Shown here: positions 54,879 through 63,255 of the stretch, piece after piece
Layout of the letters: every line of letters begins with the position of its first letter
Position numbering within the stretch: the stretch's first letter is position 1
Assembly: GCA_965240325.2 (NCBI GenBank)
Contig: OZ251229.1
Coordinates: 1,302,001 to 1,366,000 of the forward strand
Reading direction: 5' to 3'
DNA: 64,000 bases
DNA from: Rebecca billardiae RCC1528
Taxonomy: Eukaryota > Haptophyta
Position numbers and translations under genes: made by a program
The notes under the pieces: model-generated
What the model saw: the letters and a program-made list of their open reading frames with translations, nothing else
What the model was told of the DNA's origin: nothing
Databases searched by the model: none

Positions 54879-55231
54879 CTGGGCGCCGCGTGTGCGCGGC
54901 TGGGTAAGGGCGGAGGTTTGTGGGCGAGGTCGCTCGGGGGAGACCGAGGCCGTGCGGGTGGGTGTTCCCTGGGAACTCGTGAGTAATGTACAGCCAGTAC
55001 CCACCAAGCACAACCCGTATCTCTGACGGTTCAACTTTCATACTAGTATTCGTATACGGTTAATGACTTAAGTCAAACCGCGTATTCATCGGGCAAGGTT
55101 TAACAACCTCGCAGTCCTCGCTCGGCCCACTATCATACTGGTTCCGATCCGGTAGAAATCTGTGCGTTGACGAAAAAGTCGACGAAATGCTGACAACCAA
55201 AGGGCGACTCGACACTTAATTCCACTCCGCC
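54879..55231. promoter_or_regulatory. Shared upstream region of EF-hand/ankyrin and dynein-MTBD genes
   Basis: A 353-base divergent interval, AT-richer around 55030-55090. The minus-strand frame stays open toward 55034 but without an ATG, so 54878 is preferred as start. Both neighbours are candidate cytoskeletal or flagellar proteins, so a shared promoter is plausible. Confidence 0.35.
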
Positions 55232-55957
55232 ATGTCCACGCCCGCGGAGGGTCGTGCAGATCGTGACCTGTCACCATCCCAGCTCGGTGATGCAGCGGCG
55301 CGCGTCGTGCTCGCTCGCGAGGAAAACCTGGCGCCAACCCGCATCGCCCAGGCGCAGGCGCAAGTGGAAGCCGCCAAGGACAGGAGCACGGCCGACACGA
55401 TGTCAGAGGTGAGCGAGGCTGTGGATGCCCTAGACTCGATCAGCAAGTCCAGCATCAAAGAGGTAGCGGCGATGTCGAACCCGCCGCAAGCGGTGCGAGC
55501 CGTGATGGAGGCCGTCTGCATCATCTTTGGGTGCCAGCCGACTGTGACCAATGTGCGTGGTGGCGTCTCCGTGCAGCGGAGAGTGGACTACTGGCCCGCA
55601 GCCCAGAAGCTGATGAAGGATATGCACTTCCTCAATCGCCTCCGCACCTTCGACCGGTCGAGCGTCTCACCTCAGCAGCTGAGTCGTGCCGAAGCTCACA
55701 TGGCGCAGGCAAACTTGTCGCGCGAGCGCGTGGCTGCGTCCTCTATGGCCGCCTTTGTGCTCTACCGCTGGGCCATGGCCATCATCGCGATGGCGCGCGC
55801 AGAGGCCGTGCTGCGTGGCACGGCACCTGATGCAGCAAGTGTCGCCTCGGCGCAGGCCGAGCTTGACGCCATCCCCGCTCGCTTGGAGAACCTGCGCCTT
55901 GCTGTCGGCGCTGAGAACAGCAAGTCTGATCAAGGCTCAAGCTCGGCCGATCAATAA
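55232..55957 (+). CDS. Stand-alone dynein stalk/microtubule-binding domain protein
   Basis: Intronless, 241 residues from ATG 55232. The core (about 70-190) reads like the stalk tip of dynein heavy chains. 'IKEVAAMSNPPQAVRAVMEA' matches 'IKSLKNPPxGVKLVMEA'. 'VCIIFGCQP' matches 'VCILLGVKP'. 'DYWPAAQKLMKDMHFLNRL' matches 'DYWGPSKKLLGDMKFLESL'. 'SMAAFVLYRWAMAI' matches 'SSAAEGLCKWVRAM'. Flanking helices (about 30-68 and 195-230) are Ala/Glu-rich and could form the two strands of the stalk coiled coil. In ordinary dyneins this domain sits inside a ~4500-residue motor; here the frame starts and stops cleanly, with no AAA modules nearby in the window. A microtubule-binding adaptor or axonemal protein is the likely role. 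A fragment of a degraded dynein is less likely because the ATG, stop and frame are intact. Confidence 0.85.
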   Translation: MSTPAEGRADRDLSPSQLGDAAARVVLAREENLAPTRIAQAQAQVEAAKDRSTADTMSEVSEAVDALDSISKSSIKEVAAMSNPPQAVRAVMEAVCIIFGCQPTVTNVRGGVSVQRRVDYWPAAQKLMKDMHFLNRLRTFDRSSVSPQQLSRAEAHMAQANLSRERVAASSMAAFVLYRWAMAIIAMARAEAVLRGTAPDAASVASAQAELDAIPARLENLRLAVGAENSKSDQGSSSADQ

Positions 55958-55979
55958 GTAGCGGTTAGAGAGAGATATC

Positions 55980-55986
<7 letters not shown>

Positions 55987-56024
<38 letters not shown>
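55987..56024 (+). repeat. (GA)n microsatellite
   Basis: About 38 bases of AG repeat directly downstream of the dynein-MTBD gene. Confidence 0.95.
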
Positions 56025-56027
<3 letters not shown>

Positions 56028-56100
56028 AATTAATAGCAGTAAACTGTCACGTATAAAGTTATTCATTACATTTATTAGTGATTTAATACAGGCGAACACT

Positions 56101-56153
56101 GCCACGAACAGCACCGGAACAGGTGTCCTGTTCCGTCCGGTGCTGTTCGTGGC
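56101..56153 (+). other. Long near-perfect hairpin
   Basis: GCCACGAACAGCACCGG-AACAG pairs with CTGTTCCGTCCGGTGCTGTT and the following CGTGGC. That is 22 paired bases with a 4-base bulge and a 5-base loop (GTGTC). It is isolated in gene-free DNA and could fold as RNA or as a DNA cruciform. Confidence 0.75.
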
Positions 56154-58010
56154 ACCATCCCTCAGGCCAGTTTGCCGTTTCGGCGCAATTACAGATGAAT
56201 AAGTGTCATACTACGTGCGGGGCACGACTCGGCAGCCAGATGATTGGCGGCAGATGCCGATCTGATGACGTGATTCCGTACGTGACTGTGACCGTTATTT
56301 ATTATCATCCGTGATCGGCGCCATCACCGCCTGTCGGCACACTGTCGCGGCGCCGTCGCGGCCGCGGAGTCACCGACGTGGCCTGCCCGACCGAGTCAGA
56401 GTGATGACATCCGGTCTGATTCTTCATTCATATCCGCTCTGCGCGGCCTGGAGGCTGGACCTGAGTCGACCAGTCGTGCGACGTGCCGCGCGACCGAGTG
56501 CCGCGGCACTGCAGCCGCCGAAGCCCGAGGGCGAGAGTGCCGCTGACTGTAGCCTGCCAGCACTCAGCAGTGCTGTCTGTGCCTGGAGGCTGGATTCTGG
56601 ACTGTCTGGATGGTTCCAACACTCAGCACGATTCCGAGCTTGATGAACCTTGACCCGCCTGACCGCACGGCGAATATCTGAATGAAGTAGGCCGCCCGAG
56701 GCCGCGTTAGCTCCGGGACGCCGTGTGCCGACAGCGGCCGCAGCCGCGCAGGCAGCGGGCCGGCGCGGGCCGCGTCGGCCAGCCGGCGACCGATGGGCGG
56801 CCGGCGTCCATCTTATTCTTAAAGTCGTGACGGTGCCTTCTAATTATAAGTGACGACCCCGATAATCCGAATCGGGCTGATTATGTCACTACGTGTGCGG
56901 TCACGCATCAGTCGCGGATCTATCACTGATTCTGTCACAGACACAGGTTATTACAACTCGGAATCATCACAGTCAGCACCGTGCAGGCGTGCTGTCCGGG
57001 CCAGCGGCCCGCCTCGTATGAATATGAGGCCCCGGCGGGGTGACTCATGCTTAGACTGCGCGGTCCGCGCCAGATTATTGTGTATTTGTGAGATAGTACG
57101 ACATGATGCTTGGCGGAGTGGCGACTCGTGGATATGGGAGACGGATCCGAGGAGAGTGCCGCATATATCTCTTCACCTATCGGCTGACGCCACACTGCGA
57201 CCGTCGCCGACTGCACCGCGTCCGCCGCGCGCACAGGCACAGGCCGCAGGCGGAACTTAATTAACGGTGGACTTACAAGCCGTCCCAAGCGTGGGCGCCG
57301 GCCGGCGGGCGCGCGTTCAAAGGTGCGATCCCACGTTCCGCCGATGAAAGCTGCGCCATCACTGGGCGGCACCTGTGGTTTGCGCCGGGCGCACGCGCAT
57401 CGTCGGTTTGGGATCGCGACTTGCTGTGAGGGTGGTGCCAGCAACGTGCGCGAATGGGCAGATCTGTGGTGCCCGGTCGTGCTCTGGAGAAGCGCTCTCA
57501 GACAGCATTCGCCTTGCAATCGTCATTTCAGCGATAGATTGCGATGTTATCCTCACAGAGCCAACTTGAGTGTGACTCACGCAATTGCCCTCCCATGCCC
57601 ACCGCCCAGCTTTGGGTGCGTGCATGGCAACGCACCAGACACATGCGCACAGGGTCCCGAGAGAAAGGCATGTGACGATGATCGACACGGAGCTTATGTC
57701 GAAGCTTGGACTCACCTCCGCCGACGGTAGATCCACCCGCACAGCACCGCGCGAGAGCGCATGCAGCGCGCGTCAAGTAGTAACGCAGCAGGGAGAGGGG
57801 AGCGAGACGCCGACACCGTTTCGCGCGGCTGCATGACCTGCGCATGCGGCCGCTACCAGTACGTACAGGCGTCCGTCAATCTACTTTGGTTTCTAGAAGG
57901 TACAGTCGTACACTACAATACCACATTGAACATACAGTGGTACAAGTCTGAGAATCTGAAGACGGTCGTCTCCTACGTATCGGTGCACGCCGCTCGGTGC
58001 ATTGATCCAG
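56154..58010. other. Gene-free or unresolved interval
   Basis: Overlapping open frames on both strands at 56935-57845 lack recognisable domains. The composition at 57300-57840 is more balanced than in the genes. A short exon of an unrecognised gene cannot be excluded. Confidence 0.45.
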
Positions 58011-60210
58011 ATGCGTCGTGTGGTGGCGGTCGTGACGTTGGTCGCGTGCGCCCTCTCACGAGCGCGCGCGCAGCTGCCGGGTAGGCTGCCGGCCAGGCCG
58101 GGTTGGCCCCCTGGAGCGCAGCCGATGCCCACTCGCGGCGTCGCTGGCCAGCAGATGCCGCCGTGGCTGCGCGGCGGCGGCGGGGCGGTGCCCAAGCCAG
58201 GCATTGCGAGCAAGGGAAAGCCACCATGGCTGCGCAGCGGAGCGGGCGGCCCTGGCCCCGGCCCCGCACCAGGCGTCGCGAGCAAGGGCATGCCGCCATG
58301 GCTGCGAGGCGGCGGTACCGCCCCCGAGACCGCAGCAGGCGCCGCGAGCAAGGGCATGCCGCCTTGGCTGCGGGGCGGCGGCGCGGCAGCCACCGCTCGC
58401 GCGCCCGATGGCCGCTGGCCCACGCAGCAGACGATGGCATCGGGCAAGCTGGGGCGCCTCAGCGCCGCACAGCGGTTACCCGCCGCGGCTGCGCTGTTCA
58501 AAAAGGTGATGCGCGGCTCGTCGGGCAACCCGCTCGTCGACGCGATCCAGCTGAGCTCGAGCGAGCGCAAGACGGACCTCGTGCAGCGGCGCAAGCCGTT
58601 CCCCGGGATCAACGTCTCGAGCGTCGCGGCGATCATGTGCATGGGCGACTCGTGGATGACGGGTATCAACATGGGTGCGCGCTCCGCGCACGCGCGCGCC
58701 GCCGCGCGTCCGCATGCCGCCGCGCGGTGGCGGGCGCTTGGCTCGTCTCGTGGCTCACGCCTGGGCGCGCGCGACACCGCCGCGCTGGGCGCGACCGCCG
58801 CGCGCGCGCACGGTCACCAGCCAACTTCAGGCACATCTACGAGGTGACGCAGGTGCACACGGACTACAGGGGCGGCTCGTGGGCGTGCGGCAACGGCCAC
58901 GTGCTCGACCGCCCCAAGCTGACCACGCTGGGCACGATCCTGCAGGCGTACAAGCCGTCTATCTACGGCCTCTCGTCCGGCACGACCGAGTTCATGGTGC
59001 CGTGCGAGGAGCACAACAACCGCGCGGCGTGCGGGCTCAACGCCGCGTCGGACGGGAGCTCGCTGCTCGAGGGCTCGCTCTCGCTCTCCGCCGCGGAGAC
59101 GGTCGCGCGCAACAACACGATCATGGAGCAGGCGGATGACCTGATCCGCTGGGTGCGCACGGACGCGCCCCACCTTCTCAAGCAGTGGAAGGTTCTCACC
59201 TTCATGCCCTCGTGGGGGGACCAGGTGCGCGGGGCTGCACGGCGCGACCAGCGCGCGCGCGCGCCAGCCGAGGACGGCCGGCGCGGAGCGCGCGGTGGCG
59301 CTCGCGCGCGCGGTTGCGCGCGGGACGAGCGGACCGGGCGCAGCCGCCATGCCGCGAGCGGCGCGGCGCGCGAGGGCGCCAGCGGACCCACGGGCCTCGC
59401 CCCCCAGCGGCTGTGGCGCTCGGCGGAGCGCGGCCCGGGCACGCGAGGGTGGCAGCTTGCGTGGCTGGCGGCCACGCGAGGGTGGCAGCTTGCGTGGCTG
59501 GCGGCCTGGCTGGCGGCCAGGCGGTGGCGCCGCCGCCGCGCACGCGTAGCCACCTTGGCGGCCCCGCCCCGCCCGCCCCGGAGCCTGGCTCACGCGCGCG
59601 CCGCGTGCGCCGCCCCTCGCCTGCCCGTGTGCGGCGCGCGCGTGCGTGCGCACAGTGGTGGTCCGAGCGCTCGATCCCACGCATGCGCGAGGCGCTGCGC
59701 GGCCTGCTCGCGCACCTGCAGGCCGAGCTGCCGTACACGTATGTCAACCTGATGGGGCTGGCCGACCGCCCCTCCTCGCTGCAGACCGTGCAGGACACCA
59801 GCTTGTGGTGCGGCACCGGCGTCGGCCTCTGGAAGAAGCTCGTCAAGCACCGCTCCGGCACCGAGTTCAACCCGGCAGAGGGCGCGGACGAGTACGCGTG
59901 GCAGCTCAACAAGGAGGTGCTCGCGGCCGCGGAGGCATACGACGACGGCAAGCGCTTCATCGTGCGCTACCGCCCATTCCTCCGCGGCTTCACCTTCCAG
60001 CTGCGCCTCGCGGACGAGTTCACGTGCTTCCACCCGGGCCCGCAGCTCGTGCCCGACCTCGCGTACGGCATGCTGCAGAACATGATCACGCGCACCTCGA
60101 CCGACCAGCTCACCAAGCTGCCCATCTACTCGCCGATCGGCTACACGAGCCGCGCGTTCGAGGGGATCAAGGAGGTGGTCGAAAAACGGCAGCCGCTGGT
60201 CTTCTACTGA
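58011..60210 (+). CDS. Phospholipase-B/GDSL-type lipase with PPWLR repeats
   Basis: Three exons (58011-58674, 58821-59224, 59656-60210) encode 540 residues. The introns are 146 and 431 nt, both GTGCG...AG, with phases 1 and 0 agreeing. A signal peptide (MRRVVAVVTLVACALSRARA) leads to about four ~29-residue repeats built on 'ASKGMPPWLRGGG' (58.15-58.39 kb). The catalytic region resembles animal phospholipase B1. GDSL block I is 'AIMCMGDSWMTGINM', followed by 'YRGGSWACG', 'TTLGTILQAYKPSIYGLSSG', 'LKQWKVLTFMPSWGD', 'LPYTYVNLMGLADRPS' and block V 'LADEFTCFHPG'. Ser, Asp and His of the triad are present. The block III 'GGND' of relatives reads 'SWGD', losing the oxyanion Asn. Secreted or endomembrane phospholipase is likely, with altered or absent activity possible. 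Intron 2 contains a 31-base tandem repeat (about 59446-59510). Confidence 0.82.
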
Positions 60211-60574
60211 GAGAATGTGTTATTGTTCATTGTAGTCGTCAGGTCTTTTTCGAGAGGGTGCCGCAGCCAGGTTGTCGGCGAGGTGCGGCCGCCTCGCGCA
60301 CGCCAGCCCCCAGGCTGAAGAGTGCTGGCGGCGGGCTGTGTCTGACTAGTGACTGACGCGGTGTGTCGGCGCCGCGCCGGGCCGCCCGGCCGACAGATCG
60401 ATACCAGTTACCACCGCCAACCACAGGCACAGCCAACCGGGCTTATTCTGGCAATGAGGCTGGTACTTGGTAGCAGGCGCGGCAGGCCCGGCCAGCAGGA
60501 ATCTGCTGCAGTGCCTAGCTCATCGTGCCGTATTGCAAGGGCTCGTCTGGCTAAGTGATGAGCGGCCTGTCACT
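60211..60574. other. Gene-free interval
   Basis: 3' flank of the phospholipase gene; no feature recognised. Confidence 0.6.
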
Positions 60575-60884
60575 ATGACCGCGTTCCGCGGTCCTTCCAT
60601 AGAACCAACGTAGTTAGGGGCCCGCGGTGCACCCTCCGTCGGCATATGCTGTCCGTCCAACGCGCGGCCGTAGCGGCAGCAGCAGCAGCGGAGCGCCGTC
60701 GAGCACGCGCGGCAAACGAATAATGGAATATGACCGCGTTCCGCGGCCCTTCCATAGAACCAACGTAGTTAGGGGCCCGCGGTGCACCCTCCGTCGGCAT
60801 ATGCTGTCCGTCCAACGCGCGGCCGTAGCGGCAGCAGCAGCAGCGGAGCGCCGTCGAGCACGCGCGGCAAACGAATAATGGAAT
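60575..60884 (+). repeat. Tandem pair of 155-base units
   Basis: Units start at 60575 and 60730 with TGACCGCGTTCCGCGG[T/C]CCT and end at AACGAATAATGGAATA. I see a single substitution between them, so the duplication is recent. The first ~55 bases also occur in inverted orientation at 49171-49228, so the unit belongs to a dispersed family. Confidence 0.92.
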
Positions 60885-60885
60885 A

Positions 60886-61660
60886 TTATGCAGCGCGGGC
60901 GAGTCGACGGTCTGGAAAATGCGCGATCACGCCACAGCAGGCTGGCAGAGCCCGCCCGAGCTGCAGCATGCGCCGTAGGTGCTGCCCCAAGCTCTCGACT
61001 GCCCGTAAGCAGCGGCATGTGCGGCGGCGCCGGCGGCGGCCATGCTGCCCGGCCGTTGGTTGCGCGCCGCGGGGCGCTGCCGGCACCTCCGTGGTGAAGC
61101 GCACAGCGCTCGAGCCCACAGGGGCTGGCGACCGTCAAACCGACACCCCATGACGCGGGGCTGCGTGTGCCAGCTGCGCGCACCCCCTGGGCCCACCTGG
61201 CCCGCTCGAGCAGCTCGCGCCTTGGGTGCGCACAGCGGCTCGAGCATACCGTGGTATGGGACGCCTGCTGCGGTGCCGCCGAGCACGTGCGGCCGAGGGT
61301 CACGCAGCACGGGCGACTCGACGGCGGCGAGCAGGCGCGACGGCCTCGCCGCGCCGCGGTAGAGCCTGCCCGGGCTGCAGCACGCCGTAGGAGCAGCCCA
61401 GCGCCCTCCTCCGCCCTCCAGCTTCGGCGCGCGTAGCAGGCCCGGCGGCGGCCATGCTGGCGTGCCCAAGCAAGCAGGCAGATGGGCGCGGCCGGCCGCG
61501 CCGTCGCAAAGCGCGCAGAACTCGAGCTCGGGGGGGCGGACGGCCGCCAAACTGGCGCCGCAGGACGTGGCACTGCGTGCGCCAGCTGCGCGCACCCGCT
61601 GCGCCCGCGTAGCCCGTGCGAGCGCCGCGCCTCGAGCACACGCCGCAGCAGCTCGACACA
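60886..61660 (+). repeat. Diverged tandem repeat, about 412-base period
   Basis: CGGCGGCGGCCATGCTG recurs at 61031 and about 61442. Matching words follow in order (GCGCAC/GCGCAGAACTCGAGC, GTGCCAGCTGCGCGCACCC versus GCGCCAGCTGCGCGCACCC, CTCGAGCA) and precede (GCGGGCGAGTCGACGG versus CACGGGCGACTCGACGG). At least two units, perhaps part of a third. Open frames across it are by-products of GC content. Confidence 0.7.
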
Positions 61661-62364
61661 GCCACTGCAGCGCGCACGCAGCCTGCACGCCGTGGCCCGT
61701 CCGGGCATCTTGGAAGCCGCCGAGAGCGTGTGCTTTCCCCGCACGACGGCGGTAGCTGCCGCGATGTATACGAGCGTGCTGCCGCGCCGGCCGCCGCTGC
61801 CCGGCCGCCGCGCCGGCCTCCACTCCGCGCCCGCTGCGCGTCCGCAGCTGGCAGCTGCGCTGCTGCGCCCGCCGTCAGCCGGCGGCGGTGGCTGCCCGCG
61901 CTCGCTGGGCGACCACTCGATGATGCGCGCAGCGTAAAGTGCGCGCTGGGCACCTCCTCGTCGCGTGCAATTTCGAGGTAGTCCTGCATCTGCTCCTGCA
62001 TCAGCCCCTCCCACCCTGCGCGCGGGCGCGGACGGAGTCGCACGCACGCGGTCCGATCGACGATCGATCGAGGGCGCGGGCCGCGGCAGGACGGGCGTCG
62101 ACGCGCAGGTTAGTTAGGTATGGTGCCGGCGCTTCCCGCAGGCGTTGCGCGCTTGGGGCGAGTGGGGCGCGTGGGCGAGACCAGCAGCCAGCCAGCCCAC
62201 GCCACCGGCGCGAGGGCACCGGCGCGGCGCGCACGCCTTTGCACGGGGTCCTCGCCCGCTGCCTCGGGCGTGTCGCGCCTCCCGCAAACGCTGGCGGGCG
62301 GGTAACCTGTTTTCACAAGCGCCTCTCTTTCATTATGGGCTTATGGCACAGGAGTACAGGACGA
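61661..62364. other. Gene-free GC-rich interval
   Basis: Several overlapping frames on both strands; no recognised domain. Positions 62050-62070 carry a short CGATCGATCGA palindrome. Confidence 0.5.
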
Positions 62365-62580
62365 GGTTCATCCATCGAGGCAAGCGGGTAACTGGCTTTA
62401 AATAGCGCTATTCAAAAGAATCTCTTTCAATATTATGAGGAGGTTCATCCATCGAGGCAGGCGGGTAACTTGGTTGGACAAGCGCTATTGAAAAGAATCT
62501 CTTTTAATATGACGAGGCGGTTCATCCATCGAGACAGACGGGTAACGTATTTGAACAAGGACTATTCAAAAGAATCTGGC
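62365..62580 (+). repeat. Three-copy tandem repeat, 77-base period
   Basis: GGTTCATCCATCGAG begins at 62365, 62442 and 62519. Each unit continues with a GGGTAAC word and (G)CTATT[C/G]AAAAGAATCT, and the third unit is incomplete. An open frame across it translates the unit as 'RFIHRGKRVT' repeats, which I regard as incidental. Confidence 0.9.
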
Positions 62581-62770
62581 TTCATAGCTGTTTTCGACCC
62601 AAAACAATCAAACGTCGCTCGGCAAACTCGTACTTCAGCATACAAGAGGGATAGGAATACTCACTTGTTTCACCCCCGGGGTATCTGATCCCACGTCCGT
62701 CCATAGTAGATACAAGAATTGCAGCGGGCGCGGCCTTTTAAGCTGTGATGGACAGCATACCCCCCCTCAA

Positions 62771-62914
62771 AAAGTCGAAAACTCACCCTCCAACAGCCCT
62801 CAAAATCGTCCCCCATCCCCTTTTCTTTGATCAAAAGATCTTTTTGACAACGTAGTGAGGGCCCCCGGCGGGGCTCCACGCTACGCGCTCCGCCCTGCAC
62901 CGCGGGCCATAATC
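62771..62914 (-). repeat. Dispersed repeat, copy B
   Basis: The reverse complement begins ATTATGGCCCGCGGTGCAGG and follows the 47929-48085 copy word for word with substitutions (CAAAAAGATCTTTTGATCAA, then a G/A-rich block, then GAGTTTTCGACTTTTTGAG). The two copies are about 14.8 kb apart and inverted. Confidence 0.65.
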
Positions 62915-62915
62915 T

Positions 62916-62916
<1 letters not shown>

Positions 62917-63005
<89 letters not shown>
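62917..63005 (+). repeat. (CT)n microsatellite
   Basis: About 89 bases of uninterrupted CT directly abutting dispersed repeat copy B. Confidence 0.97.
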
Positions 63006-63008
<3 letters not shown>

Positions 63009-63156
63009 CTATCAGGCGGCGCGGGTCCGACGCGGTCCGGCGCTGCATGTCAGCTGAGCGCGCCGCAGCACTAGTACTACTCGGCGCGGCAGTATACTCA
63101 CTACTCCGGCGGCGGGCAAAGTATTAACTGCGCGCTGACGATGTAGAGTCGTATTT

Positions 63157-63255
63157 ACTGTCATCGTACGACAGTCGTGTTACTGTTAGCAGTGAGGCGT
63201 GAGGCGTACTGTCATCGTACGACAGTCGTGTTAATGTTAGTGAGGCGTGAGGCGG
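63157..63255 (+). repeat. Two-copy 51-base repeat with internal palindrome
   Basis: ACTGTCATCGTACGACAGTC followed by GTGTTA and GTGAGGCGTGAGGCG occurs at 63157 and 63208. ACTGTC and GACAGT flank the palindromic core CGTACG. Confidence 0.88.

Noticed and set aside
54207-55034. Start of the EF-hand gene at 55034
   Set aside because: The codon there is TTG; the first in-frame ATG (54878) immediately precedes the EF-hand region.
60614-62047. 477-residue minus-strand frame with internal repeats
   Set aside because: It simply translates the 155-base and 412-base DNA tandem repeats; no independent coding signal.
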